64,000 nt of DNA from Aliiglaciecola sp. M165 (GCF_007197995.1 NZ_VKKH01000004.1:248001-312000); one strand, 5' to 3'. Shown: positions 19,486 to 28,529, counted from the stretch's first letter. Translations and numbers: made by a program. The notes: a model not told the origin generated them from the letters alone.

Positions 19486-19656
19486 GTGGATACTAAAGAA
19501 CTTCTATCGATGATTGACAGCGAAGCCCGCCCATCAAAAACAAAAAGCAAAAAGCGTAAGTGGAGAGAAATTGAAGCGATTCAAGATCGCTACCGCCTTA
19601 GAAAAGAACTAGAAGAAATGGATATGTCACTCGAAGCAGAATTGGCAAATCTATAA
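19486..19656 (+). CDS. DUF3545 family small protein
   Basis: A 56-residue reading frame starts with GTG at 19486, with GGAG eight bases upstream, and ends with TAA at 19656. It contains the conserved basic core KKRKWREIEAIQDRYRLRKEL followed by an acidic tail (EEMDMSLEAELANL), which I recognise as the DUF3545 family of Alteromonas, Shewanella and Vibrio relatives. The function is unknown. The charged helix might bind nucleic acid or a partner protein. A strong terminator follows after 7 bp, supporting a single-gene transcript. Confidence 0.8.
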   Translation: MDTKELLSMIDSEARPSKTKSKKRKWREIEAIQDRYRLRKELEEMDMSLEAELANL

Positions 19657-19663
19657 ACACTAA

Positions 19664-19687
19664 GCCCCGCTCATGCGGGGCTTTTTT
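19664..19687 (+). terminator. Rho-independent terminator of the DUF3545 gene
   Basis: GCCCCGC and GCGGGGC form a 7-bp GC-rich stem with a TCAT loop, followed directly by six T. It works in the + direction, separating this transcript from convergent ung. Confidence 0.93.
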
Positions 19688-19707
19688 ATTACTTTTATAA
19701 TTTTTAG

Positions 19708-20364
19708 CTAACCCCAATTGATTGGGATTTGACCTTGTGTCTCTAATAAATTGTTTGTTTGGCTAAAATGACCGCAGCCCAAAAATCCTCTGTGTGCGGA
19801 CAGTGGAGAAGGATGTGTGGAAGTGAGCACATGATGGGCAGTTCGATCTATTAACTGACCTTTTTTCTGTGCGTGACCTCCCCATAGTAAAAACACCAGA
19901 CCCTTTTTGTGCTGACTTAATATTTTTATCACTGTGTCTGTGAAGGTTTCCCATCCTATCTTAGCGTGAGAATGAGCCTTTCCCTGCTCCACCGTGAGCA
20001 CTGTATTGAGCAGGAGCACCCCTTGTTCGGCCCAGGATTGCAGATATCCATGATCTGGAATTTGAAATCCTTCGATATCTTGATGCAGTTCTTTATAAAT
20101 ATTTTTTAAGGATGGCGGCACTTTAACGCTGGGTAAAACAGAAAAACACAAGCCGTGGGCCTGGCCTTCACCATGGTAGGGATCTTGACCAAGTATCACC
20201 ACTTTCACATCATCAAAAGACGTGCTTTTAAATGCGTTAAAGACGTCTTGCTGCGGTGGAAAGATCACTTTACCGTTGTCTCGTTCACTGCTGACAAACT
20301 CGATAATCTGTTTGAAATAAGGGCGTTGCTTTTCTTCGCCCAACAGATCTTTCCAACTCGGCAC
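19708..20364 (-). CDS. ung: Uracil-DNA glycosylase
   Basis: The 218-residue family 1 enzyme removes uracil from DNA in base excision repair. It has the water-activating loop [22 protein letters not shown] (Asp61), the [14 protein letters not shown] region, [11 protein letters not shown] and the minor-groove loop [18 protein letters not shown] with its catalytic His. The start lies 3 nt after the thrC stop, so it is probably carried as the last gene of the thr operon, an unusual position for a repair gene. Confidence 0.97.
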   Translation of the reverse strand: MPSWKDLLGEEKQRPYFKQIIEFVSSERDNGKVIFPPQQDVFNAFKSTSFDDVKVVILGQDPYHGEGQAHGLCFSVLPSVKVPPSLKNIYKELHQDIEGFQIPDHGYLQSWAEQGVLLLNTVLTVEQGKAHSHAKIGWETFTDTVIKILSQHKKGLVFLLWGGHAQKKGQLIDRTAHHVLTSTHPSPLSAHRGFLGCGHFSQTNNLLETQGQIPINWG

Positions 20365-20367
20365 AGA

Positions 20368-21654
20368 CTAACCTTTTAACGTTGCAAACAAATGCGCTTT
20401 AAGCGCTTTATAATCGCTAGGAAGTTCAGCAGATAATATCTCTTTACCTGCACAATCTGCCAGAGGTTGAGGAAGGCTAATAGGTTGACCTAGCACATTT
20501 TCAACACTTTCGCGGAATTTTGCAGGATGGGCAGTGCCCAGGAAAATCCCAGTATCACCTTCTTCCATGAACCGCATCAGTGACTTGAAAGCAATTGCAG
20601 CATGAGGCTCGCTGATATAACCCAACTGAGCGAGTTGTTTCATCGCGACCTGCGTATATTCTTCATCAACTGCGTCTCCGACTAATAGTTTCTTGTCGAT
20701 AAACCCTTGTTCAATTAACGCTTCAATTCTCGGCCAGTTGTTGGGTTGGCTAACATCCATAGCGTTAGATAATGTTGCTACTGTCGTGCTCGGCTCCCAT
20801 TGGCCGGTTTTCAAATAACGAGGGACTGTGTCATTGGAGTTGGTCGCCGCGACAAACTTTTTAATCGGTAAACCCATGACTTTGGCAATCATACCGGCAG
20901 TAAGATTACCGAAGTTTCCGCTTGGAACAGACACAACAACGTTGTCGCGCTTATCAGCTTCAAGTTGTGATATCGCTTCAAAGTAGTAACACACCTGAGC
21001 TAACAGTCGACTGATATTTATTGAATTGGCAGAATTCAGGTGCAACCCTTCTCTGACTTCCGGATCATCAAATGCGCTTTTAACCAATTGTTGGCAGGCA
21101 TCAAAATCATCTTCAATGGCAACAGTGTGAATATTGTCACCCAATGTGGTAAAGAGTTTTTCTTGTAAAACACTGATCTTACCCTTGGGATACAATATCA
21201 CCACATTGATGTTGTCTATGCCATGAAAAGCGTGCGCAACTGCCGCACCGGTGTCGCCAGAAGTTGCGGTCAGGATGGTAATAGGCTGCCCTTTAGCAAT
21301 AACAGAAAGCACCTGTGCCATAAAACGCCCGCCAAAATCTTTAAAAGCTAATGTCGGTCCATGGTATAACTCTAGGCTGTACACGTTGTCTTTGACTTCA
21401 ACTAAAGGTGCACCAAATATAAAGGCTTTTTCAACAATGCTTTTGACGTCTTCTTTGTCCATTTCATCGCCAATGAGGCGCGTCAGGATCTCAACGGAAC
21501 GCTCAACAAATGGCATTGATAATATTTCGTCAATGTTGTCAAATGACGAAAATTGTTGAGGAAAGTACAACCCCTGATTTTTACCCAAGCCTTTTTTAAC
21601 CGCCTGCGCAAAACTGGCTGTATCCGTATTGTCTTTTAAATTAAACAGTTCCAC
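20368..21654 (-). CDS. thrC: Threonine synthase
   Basis: The 428-residue PLP enzyme converts O-phosphohomoserine to threonine. The PLP lysine is Lys105 in HGPTLAFKDFGGRF; ATSGDTGAAVAHAF, the phosphate cup SVPSGNFGNLTAG and FLGTAHPAKF are also visible. It is of the long bacterial ThrC type (N-terminal NLKDNTDTASFAQAVKKGL). It lies third in thrA-thrB-thrC, 45 nt after thrB. Confidence 0.97.
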   Translation of the reverse strand: MELFNLKDNTDTASFAQAVKKGLGKNQGLYFPQQFSSFDNIDEILSMPFVERSVEILTRLIGDEMDKEDVKSIVEKAFIFGAPLVEVKDNVYSLELYHGPTLAFKDFGGRFMAQVLSVIAKGQPITILTATSGDTGAAVAHAFHGIDNINVVILYPKGKISVLQEKLFTTLGDNIHTVAIEDDFDACQQLVKSAFDDPEVREGLHLNSANSINISRLLAQVCYYFEAISQLEADKRDNVVVSVPSGNFGNLTAGMIAKVMGLPIKKFVAATNSNDTVPRYLKTGQWEPSTTVATLSNAMDVSQPNNWPRIEALIEQGFIDKKLLVGDAVDEEYTQVAMKQLAQLGYISEPHAAIAFKSLMRFMEEGDTGIFLGTAHPAKFRESVENVLGQPISLPQPLADCAGKEILSAELPSDYKALKAHLFATLKG

Positions 21655-21699
21655 TAATTACTACCTTAAACTCGTTGCCGGTGCCCTGGCACCCAAAAA

Positions 21700-22662
21700 T
21701 CAAGCGGTCATCGCCCCTTGTTTATCAATTTTGCAAATATGACTAAATCCATTATCGTTTTGAATGTAGTGTTCATTCAACCATCGTTGAATATTTTCTG
21801 CATGTGTTAACTCGTTGCACACGGCAAAAACTGTAGGGCCTGAGCCAGAAATCCCAAATGCCAAACCACCATTATCGATGGCGTATTCGCGGCTCTGGTC
21901 GAAATATGGCAACAACGACTTTCGATAAGGTTCAGCTAATACATCGTTCATGACCGCTGCCGCCAATTCTTCATCCTGGCGATAACAAGCATCAACAAAT
22001 ACCGCAAGTTGCTGACCGAATTCTATCGTCTTAGACATGTCAACGTGTTTGGGTAAGATATTCCTGGCCTCCGCTGTCGATACACTGATACCAGAATAGC
22101 ATACAACCCAATACCAATTCTCAAACACTGGCAGCGACAAAGCGATTTGATTCGAATGACTATTCATCAACGTTAAACCGCCAACGTAACAAGGTGCTAC
22201 GTTGTCGTAGTGCACACTGCCGCTGATTTGGCCTTCCAGCTCTCCCATCAATAACAGTAATTCACTTTGCGAAAAAGGTTGACCATGAAAATCATTAAGA
22301 CCATGCAGCGCCGCTACGATCGAACTGGCACTGGAGCCCAGGCCACTGCCGATTGGCAAATTCTTGGCCAATGTCATGTGCACAGTTTGTGCGGTCTGAC
22401 CACGCTCACCCAATTTAGCACTAAACGCTTGATAACAGCGGTACACAATATTGGTTTTCGGATCTGCAGGCAGTTTGTGGGCAAATCGCCCTTCAACACT
22501 TAAAGAAAACTCAGCGGCTTTTTGAATTGTTACTTCATCTCCGAGTCGAGAACCATCCAAAGGTGCCAGCGCTGCGCCAAGTAAATCAAAACCTAAACTC
22601 ACATTTCCAATAGAAGCGGGAGCGTAAGCCGTTATGCTGTTTTGATCATCTACATTCATCAT
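21700..22662 (-). CDS. thrB: Homoserine kinase
   Basis: This GHMP kinase phosphorylates homoserine. It has AYAPASIGNVSLGFDLLG at the N-terminus, the ATP loop LPIGSGLGSSASSIVAAL and the C-terminal GGLAFGISGSGPTVFAV. It is about 320 residues. Candidate starts are TTG at 22665 and ATG at 22662 and 22659; AGGA ends ten bases before 22662. The thrA stop is at 22666, so the pair is tightly coupled. Confidence 0.96.
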   Translation of the reverse strand: MMNVDDQNSITAYAPASIGNVSLGFDLLGAALAPLDGSRLGDEVTIQKAAEFSLSVEGRFAHKLPADPKTNIVYRCYQAFSAKLGERGQTAQTVHMTLAKNLPIGSGLGSSASSIVAALHGLNDFHGQPFSQSELLLLMGELEGQISGSVHYDNVAPCYVGGLTLMNSHSNQIALSLPVFENWYWVVCYSGISVSTAEARNILPKHVDMSKTIEFGQQLAVFVDACYRQDEELAAAVMNDVLAEPYRKSLLPYFDQSREYAIDNGGLAFGISGSGPTVFAVCNELTHAENIQRWLNEHYIQNDNGFSHICKIDKQGAMTA

Positions 22663-22665
22663 CAA

Positions 22666-25128
22666 TTAAACATCCTGCTTCCAAGGCATAGTGCGCAGTA
22701 CATCGGCAAATACTCCTGCCGCCGTCACGGTAGCCCCGGCGCCATAGCCTCGAATAACATACGGAATAGGTTGATAATAATGACTATGTATCGCCAAGGC
22801 GTTTTCACCTTCTTTTATTGTGTAAAGAGGATGCGCGCTGTCAACGGCTTTTAAAGACACTTTACATTGACCGCTCTCGATGGAACCAACATACCTTAGC
22901 ACCTGCCCTTTTGATTTTGCTTCATCAACTAACTGTTGATAATGCTCATCTAGTTTAGGTAAATTCTGCATAAATTCATCAATCGAACCACTGGCATCAA
23001 AAGAGTCCGGTAACACAGATTCGATTTGAATGTCTTCTAATTCAAGTTCGAGATCGGCCTCTCGGGCCATTATGAGTAATTTTCGCGCAACATCCATTCC
23101 CGACAAATCGTCACGAGGATCAGGCTCGGTAAATCCATTTTGTTGTGCCGTAGAGGTTGCTTGGGAAATGCTCAGACCTTCCTCTAGCTTTCCAAAAACA
23201 AAGGACAAAGAGCCAGACAAAATACCTTCAAAACGTTTTAGCTCATCACCAGCATAGATTAACTTTTGTAAGTTATCGATGACTGGCAGCCCCGCACCCA
23301 CGGTCGTTTCATAAAGAAACTGACGGTTTGTTTTCTGTGCAGTAGCTCTTAACTGACGGTAGTAGCTAATCTCACTGGTATTGGCTTTTTTATTAGGAGT
23401 GACAACATGAAACCCCGCATTCAAGAAATCGACGTATTGACTAGCGATAAATTCGTTACTGGTACAATCAATGATAACCGGATTAATTAAACTGTTCTCT
23501 TGCACAAAATCCACCAGCGTTGGAACAGAAAATGTGGTTTCAGACAAACTTAGTTGCGCAGGCCAGGCGTTATTGAGATCGACTCCCCCTTTTTCCAGAA
23601 GTAACTGCTTACTGTTAGCTATGCCATAAACTTTCAGGCTAATCCCACGTTCAAGCAATGGGTTTTGTTGCCGTGCCATCTGTTGCAAAAGCTCTTTCCC
23701 CACATTGCCACACCCCACCAGGAAAACGTCAATGGAGTGGGAATTCGAGAAAAAATTCTGGTGAACAACCTTAACCGCTTCTTTGGCGCGGTGGCTTTCA
23801 ATAACAGTTGATATTGAGCGTTCAGAAGAGCCTTGGGCGATAGCCACGTTGTTGACTCGCGCTTGTGCCAAAGAACTGAAGAATTTCGCGGCTAAACCTT
23901 TTGAATGACGCATTCCGTCACCTACTAATGTTACGATAGCCAAATCGTGTCTGACTTCTATAGGATCTAAAAGATTGTTAGCCAGTTCCAAGGCAAAGGC
24001 ATCTTCCAACAAATTTTGCGCACGTTCCGAGTCTTTACTGTGGATACAAAAGCTGATGCTGTATTCCGAAGACGATTGTGTGATCAGGCTGATAGAAATA
24101 TTCGCATTAGACATCACTTCAAATACACGGCTGGCCATACCCACCATGCCCTTCATTCCAGGCCCAGCAACGTTGAACATTGACATGTCATCAAGATGAG
24201 AAATGCCTTTGACACTGGTCCAGATTTCACTGGATTCTTTACCTATTAAGGTGCCTGGTGCCGCTGGGTTTAGTGTGTTGCGGATCAAGCAAGGGATGTG
24301 ATGCTGAGCAATGGGTCCGATCGTTTTCGGATGCAGAACTTTAGCGCCAAAATAAGACAGCTCCATAGCTTCTTGGTAGGTGAGCTTGTCAAGCAATACT
24401 GCGCCTTCAACTTGATTTGGGTCAGCATTGTAAACACCATCTACATCTGTCCATATTTCACAGCATTGTGCATCCAAACAAGCAGCGAGGATTGCCGCTG
24501 AGTAATCAGACCCATTGCGCCCCAGAGTAACTTTTTCACCGTCGAGATTAACGGCAACAAATCCAGGCATAATTAATACTTCTGCGGGATCGTATACCAT
24601 GTCAGCAAATCGGGCTTTACTTACTGCAACATCAGCAATGCTATCTAGATATTCGCCTTCTGCTACGATGTACTGAACGGGATCAATAATGTGATTTTTT
24701 TGTCCAAGCGAGGTCAGGATTTCACTAAAAATGTTGACACTGACGTACTCCCCCATACTGAGGATTTTGGCGGTGATTAGATCTGGCGCACAACGAAGAA
24801 GCTGAATACCGTCCAGATGTTGTTTCAGCTCTTCCAAGGTAACATCAATGAATTGGTGAATTCTGGCGGTGCGAAAAGCGGGTAAGGTGCTGGTCAAATC
24901 ATCGCAGATGCCGTTTAGCGTCATGCCAAGTTTGGCGTAAAGTTCGCCAAAATCTTTCCCTTCACTCGCTCTGTCACACAATAGTGAAAGTGCATTCGTC
25001 ACACCTTTGGGTGCAGAAAGTACCACTGCTGCACCGTTTTCCTGATGGCTGGCCAGACTGATGTCCTTCACGCTCAAGTAGCGTTTTGCATCAGCTAACG
25101 ACGACCCACCAAATTTCAACACCTTCAT
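22666..25128 (-). CDS. thrA: Bifunctional aspartate kinase / homoserine dehydrogenase I
   Basis: The 820-residue protein has an aspartokinase domain (MKVLKFGGSSLAD, WTDVDGVYNADP), paired ACT domains near 320-460 (SISLITQSSSEYSISFC), and a homoserine dehydrogenase domain from about 465 (VFLVGCGNVGKELLQQM, TPNKKANT, FLYETTVGAGLPVIDNL). It catalyses the first and third steps towards threonine, and the family is feedback-inhibited by threonine through the ACT domains. An upstream in-frame start at 25170 is rejected: the ATG at 25128 has AGGAG six bases upstream and gives the same length as the E. coli protein. Confidence 0.98.
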   Translation of the reverse strand: MKVLKFGGSSLADAKRYLSVKDISLASHQENGAAVVLSAPKGVTNALSLLCDRASEGKDFGELYAKLGMTLNGICDDLTSTLPAFRTARIHQFIDVTLEELKQHLDGIQLLRCAPDLITAKILSMGEYVSVNIFSEILTSLGQKNHIIDPVQYIVAEGEYLDSIADVAVSKARFADMVYDPAEVLIMPGFVAVNLDGEKVTLGRNGSDYSAAILAACLDAQCCEIWTDVDGVYNADPNQVEGAVLLDKLTYQEAMELSYFGAKVLHPKTIGPIAQHHIPCLIRNTLNPAAPGTLIGKESSEIWTSVKGISHLDDMSMFNVAGPGMKGMVGMASRVFEVMSNANISISLITQSSSEYSISFCIHSKDSERAQNLLEDAFALELANNLLDPIEVRHDLAIVTLVGDGMRHSKGLAAKFFSSLAQARVNNVAIAQGSSERSISTVIESHRAKEAVKVVHQNFFSNSHSIDVFLVGCGNVGKELLQQMARQQNPLLERGISLKVYGIANSKQLLLEKGGVDLNNAWPAQLSLSETTFSVPTLVDFVQENSLINPVIIDCTSNEFIASQYVDFLNAGFHVVTPNKKANTSEISYYRQLRATAQKTNRQFLYETTVGAGLPVIDNLQKLIYAGDELKRFEGILSGSLSFVFGKLEEGLSISQATSTAQQNGFTEPDPRDDLSGMDVARKLLIMAREADLELELEDIQIESVLPDSFDASGSIDEFMQNLPKLDEHYQQLVDEAKSKGQVLRYVGSIESGQCKVSLKAVDSAHPLYTIKEGENALAIHSHYYQPIPYVIRGYGAGATVTAAGVFADVLRTMPWKQDV

Positions 25129-25190
25129 TTGTCGCTCCTGTTCCACACTTGTATATTTTAACCTAAACACTTTTTAGGGCCGTAAATAAC

Positions 25191-25223
25191 AAAAAAGCCC
25201 GCTAGTTTCGCGGGCTTTTTTTT
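25191..25223 (-). terminator. thr operon attenuator (leader terminator)
   Basis: On the minus strand a GCCCGC/GCGGGC 6-bp stem with a 7-base loop is flanked by A-rich and T-rich tracts and followed by six T. It lies about 63 bp before thrA and about 24 bp after the leader peptide stop, as expected for transcription attenuation. The A/T flanks can lengthen the stem. Confidence 0.9.
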
Positions 25224-25238
25224 AAATTTCTTTAAGCA

Positions 25239-25313
25239 CTAGCCGGCGACAGTCCCAATTGGGCTGGTAATCATCATCATGCCGGTGGTGCTAATTATTG
25301 TTTTTGTTTTCAT
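25239..25313 (-). CDS. thrL: thr operon leader peptide
   Basis: A 24-codon frame (ATG at 25313, TAG at 25241-25239) lies between a TTGACA box and the attenuator. It encodes a peptide rich in the regulating amino acids: Thr at 3, 5, 9, 10, 16 and 21 and Ile at 6, 7, 15 and 19, with ISTTG resembling the E. coli leader. Three Met in a row (12-14) are added. Ribosome stalling at Thr or Ile codons would favour an antiterminator, as known for thrL. The start lacks a strong ribosome binding site. Confidence 0.88.
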   Translation of the reverse strand: MKTKTIISTTGMMMITSPIGTVAG

Positions 25314-25319
25314 ATCTGC

Positions 25320-25348
25320 AATTTGCCGTATAGACGTCTATATGTCAA
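25320..25348 (-). promoter_or_regulatory. Candidate thr operon promoter with perfect palindrome
   Basis: A consensus -35 TTGACA is at 25348-25343 on the minus strand. A 17-bp spacer leads to a poor -10 (CAAATT, 25325-25320). The spacer contains the exact 14-bp palindrome TATAGACGTCTATA at 25329-25342, which could be an operator or part of the promoter. The weak -10 makes the exact transcription start uncertain. Confidence 0.5.
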
Positions 25349-25428
25349 CTAGCAAAGTCAGATTATTGGGGATTTTTAATTTTTAGAGCGTGTTTATCTT
25401 TGTTGTATGAAATTTTTTTCGTTAGCTT

Positions 25429-25794
25429 TCAATACAACCCAAAGCGTTGCAATACGCTTTGTAACTTATGCCCGTCCACAGGTTTTTCAATAAAATCCAA
25501 TGCGCCGAGTTGTTCAACACGTTGTTTCATTTCAGGTTGAATATCACCGGAGATGACAATAACAAATACTTCGATACATTTGTTTTTGATCTCTTGTAAT
25601 ACCTCGATACCGTCCATGATTGGCATAGTCAGATCAAGGAACAGTAGTGCGTAGGTGGACTCTTGTAACTTCTCGACAGCTTCTTGGCCATTAGTCGCAA
25701 GATCAACTTCACTGGCAAAGTTTTCTGGCAGGCTGCGCTGCACCATTTTTCGGGCAATCGCAGAATCATCACATATCAATACTGGAAAACTCAC
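25429..25794 (-). CDS. Stand-alone CheY-like response regulator
   Basis: A single receiver domain of 121 residues: acidic pocket LICDDSAIARK, phosphoacceptor Asp54 in LFLDLTMPIMDG, conserved Ser/Thr in VIVISGD and Lys in DFIEKPVDGHKL. There is no output domain. It is similar to regulators that accompany CheC/CheX-like phosphatases or chemotaxis arrays, but no partner gene is adjacent. It is divergent from aceK. Confidence 0.9.
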   Translation of the reverse strand: MSFPVLICDDSAIARKMVQRSLPENFASEVDLATNGQEAVEKLQESTYALLFLDLTMPIMDGIEVLQEIKNKCIEVFVIVISGDIQPEMKQRVEQLGALDFIEKPVDGHKLQSVLQRFGLY

Positions 25795-25880
25795 AAGGAT
25801 TCCTTTTTTATTATTATTGTTTGGTTAATTTGTGGTTCAATATGCTGAACAATCATCAACACTGTACTTTGACAGAAACT

Positions 25881-27590
25881 ATGCAGTCAATTCAAGAAAA
25901 AGTTGCTTACCAGATTCTTTTTGGATTTGAAAAAAACTATCGATGGTTCTGTCGAATCACTTCAGGCGCTAAACTACGGTTTGAACAAGCCCAATGGAAC
26001 GCAGCACAATCCGCGGTCAAAGAGCGTATATCCACTTATGAACAAAGTTTGTCTGACACCGTCGCCGAACTCTACACCTTGCTCAATCCACACAAGCAAA
26101 CCACTGATTTTTGGCAAGATGTTAAGCGCAATTTCGCTGAACAACTTGATCAGCATCCACAGTATGAGCTAGCAGAAACCTTCTACAACTCGGTTATTGG
26201 TCGCATCTATAAACACGGGAAAATAGACGACTCCATCATGTTTATTCTGCCGAGTCGTTGCTACTTCGCCGGCCAGGACAGGGCAAAAATCGTCAACAGC
26301 TTCGATACCAGTGGCACAGTGGGTTCGATGATGGCATCAATTCTGACCATCTACCGTTTTGCAATTGATTTTGAAAATAAAAAACTGGATCTTCAAAACT
26401 TGGACAATGCCTTAAGGCAACGGCTTGATCGAGAACAGCTAGCTCGTGTGCACACAGTGGAAATACTTAAACCGGTATTCTACCGTGGGAAAGCTGCTTA
26501 CTTAATTGGCCGTATTTGTATGCCGGAGCAAACACTGCCCTTTGTCATTGCGCTGCTGGTAAACGATAAAAAACAATTGGTGGTTGATGCTCTGCTAACT
26601 GAGAACAAAGACTTGAGTGTTATCTTCGGTTTTGCACGTTCTTACTTTATGGCAGATACCCTTTACCCAGCGGAAATTGTGGCGTTTCTGCAAGAGCTGA
26701 TGCCCAACAAAAAGAATTTCGAGTTATACATGGCGATTGGTCATTATAAGCATGGCAAAACCGTATTCTATCGGAATTTTCTACAACACCTATCGCAATC
26801 TGAAGATAAGTTCACCTTCGCGCCAGGCATTCGCGGGCTGGTCATGGCGGTATTCCATCTTCCCTCATACGGCGTGGTTTTTAAAATTATTAAAGACGAA
26901 TTTCCAGAGAGTAAAAGTGTAACCCGTGAACAAGTTAGAGATTGCTATCGTTTAGTAAAAATGACCGACCGAGTCGGTCGCATGGCGGATACCCATGAGT
27001 ATGTAAACTTTAGATTGCCCCTGGATCGTGTCGATCAGCAGCTTTTAAATGAGCTGCAAGACGTTGCCAGTAAAAATATAGCAGTGACAGATACCGAGCT
27101 CATCATCAAACACGTTTATATTGAACGCAAAATGACGCCGCTTAATTTGTATCTACAACAAGAGTCTGATGAGAACAAAGTCGCTCAAGCGATCGATGAT
27201 TTAGGTTTGTGTATCAAGCAAATTGCCGCTGCAAATATATTCCCTGGCGATATGCTGCACAAAAATTTTGGCGTAACGCGCCATGGCAGAGTAATCTTTT
27301 ATGATTACGATGAAATATGTTTAATGCATCAGCGCACTTTTCGGGATTTACCCAAGTCCGATGATCCCTTTGCCATGGATACCTTATCTGTCTCGCCGGT
27401 TGACGTATTTCCCGAACAATTTGAGCATTTTATTGTTGGTAAAAAACACCTCAAGGATTTGTTAAAACAACTCCACCCTGACTTGATGACAGCCGAATAT
27501 TGGCGAGCTGCGCAGCAACGCGCCGCCACGGGAGAGGTACAGCATTTTTCACCCTATTCGGAGAGCAAACGCTTCTTACGTCATGGATAA
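25881..27590 (+). CDS. aceK: Isocitrate dehydrogenase kinase/phosphatase
   Basis: AceK phosphorylates and dephosphorylates isocitrate dehydrogenase, directing carbon to the glyoxylate shunt on acetate or fatty acids. The protein has the family N-terminus YQILFGFEKNYRWFCRITSGAKLRFEQA, the ATP-binding MAIGHYKHGKTVFYRNF, GIRGLVMAVFHLPSYGVVFKIIKDEFP and the late FYDYDEICLM. Earlier in-frame starts exist at 25821 and 25842; 25881 best matches the family N-terminus, though none has a good ribosome binding site. aceB and aceA, its usual neighbours, are not here. It overlaps the next gene by 8 nt. Confidence 0.95.
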   Translation: MQSIQEKVAYQILFGFEKNYRWFCRITSGAKLRFEQAQWNAAQSAVKERISTYEQSLSDTVAELYTLLNPHKQTTDFWQDVKRNFAEQLDQHPQYELAETFYNSVIGRIYKHGKIDDSIMFILPSRCYFAGQDRAKIVNSFDTSGTVGSMMASILTIYRFAIDFENKKLDLQNLDNALRQRLDREQLARVHTVEILKPVFYRGKAAYLIGRICMPEQTLPFVIALLVNDKKQLVVDALLTENKDLSVIFGFARSYFMADTLYPAEIVAFLQELMPNKKNFELYMAIGHYKHGKTVFYRNFLQHLSQSEDKFTFAPGIRGLVMAVFHLPSYGVVFKIIKDEFPESKSVTREQVRDCYRLVKMTDRVGRMADTHEYVNFRLPLDRVDQQLLNELQDVASKNIAVTDTELIIKHVYIERKMTPLNLYLQQESDENKVAQAIDDLGLCIKQIAAANIFPGDMLHKNFGVTRHGRVIFYDYDEICLMHQRTFRDLPKSDDPFAMDTLSVSPVDVFPEQFEHFIVGKKHLKDLLKQLHPDLMTAEYWRAAQQRAATGEVQHFSPYSESKRFLRHG

Positions 27591-28503
27591 AAAAAGTAAC
27601 GCACTTACAGCGGAGTTGTCACTTTGCCTTCCCTCTATCGAGCAGCGACTGTCAGTTGACTGGCAGAATGATAACCAAGTGCAGCTATGGCTTAAACGCG
27701 ATGATCAGATTCATTCCGTCATATCAGGAAATAAGTGGCGCAAATTGTCATATGCCTTAGAAAAGATTTACCAATCTCCTCCTAAAATGGTGATCAGTTT
27801 CGGCGGTGGGTACTCTAATCATCTCCATGCATTGGCTTACTGCTGTGCACAAATTTCGGTACCATTATTGGCAATAGTCAGGGGAGACTATTCAGATAAC
27901 ATGACGCCAATGCTCACCGACATACAAGGTTGGGGAGCCAATATTGAATTTGTGTCCAAGGCAATTTATCAGCAGCGCACTGAGCAACATTTCCTCGGTA
28001 ATTTGATACGCAAACATCCAGGCGCAACGATTATTCCTGAAGGGGGTTCTTCCGAGCACTCGCAACAAGGCGTGAACGATATTATTGTCGAACTTACCCA
28101 GCCATACGACTGGATTATTGCCCCGGTTGCCAGTGGTGGCACGCTTGCAGGGCTTAGTGCAGCCTGTGGCAAATCCGCTACTCATCGAAATACCAAGATA
28201 TTAGGGGTCGCGGCACTAAAAGGCGAAAACTATTTGGAGTCTTTAGTTGAAGGGCTGTGTCCAAGTGCTCGGAACTGGCAAATTGAGCATGGCTTTCACT
28301 TTGGTGGATACGCTAAATCTAATCAGCAACTAGATGAGTTTTGTGCTGATTTTCAGCAATCCCTTGATGTCCCCATCGAACCTGTGTATTCAGGAAAAAT
28401 GTTGTTTGCAATCAGACATATGGTAGAAAACAATGAGTTTGCCCAAGGAAGTAAAATTCTCGCTTTGCATACGGGTGGATTACAAGGTGCTAGAAGTGCA
28501 TAA
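27583..28503 (+). CDS. PLP-dependent enzyme of the ACC deaminase/D-cysteine desulfhydrase family
   Basis: A 306-residue fold-type II PLP protein. It has LKRDDQIHSVISGNKWRKLSYAL with the likely PLP lysine Lys51, then SFGGGYSNHLHALAYCC, PEGGSSEHSQQGV, IIAPVASGGTLAGLSAAC and a final LHTGGLQG. The family acts on ACC, D-cysteine or L-cysteate; which substrate applies here is not clear. It overlaps aceK by 8 nt and is therefore probably co-translated with it. The link may be general carbon or amino-acid catabolism. Confidence 0.88.
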   Translation: MDKKSNALTAELSLCLPSIEQRLSVDWQNDNQVQLWLKRDDQIHSVISGNKWRKLSYALEKIYQSPPKMVISFGGGYSNHLHALAYCCAQISVPLLAIVRGDYSDNMTPMLTDIQGWGANIEFVSKAIYQQRTEQHFLGNLIRKHPGATIIPEGGSSEHSQQGVNDIIVELTQPYDWIIAPVASGGTLAGLSAACGKSATHRNTKILGVAALKGENYLESLVEGLCPSARNWQIEHGFHFGGYAKSNQQLDEFCADFQQSLDVPIEPVYSGKMLFAIRHMVENNEFAQGSKILALHTGGLQGARSA

Positions 28504-28529
28504 AACAATAAGAAAGTTGGCCGTTTAAG

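Noticed and set aside
19313-19513. 66-codon frame upstream of the DUF3545 gene
   Set aside because: It has no recognisable domain and overlaps the better-supported DUF3545 start and its ribosome binding site in another frame.
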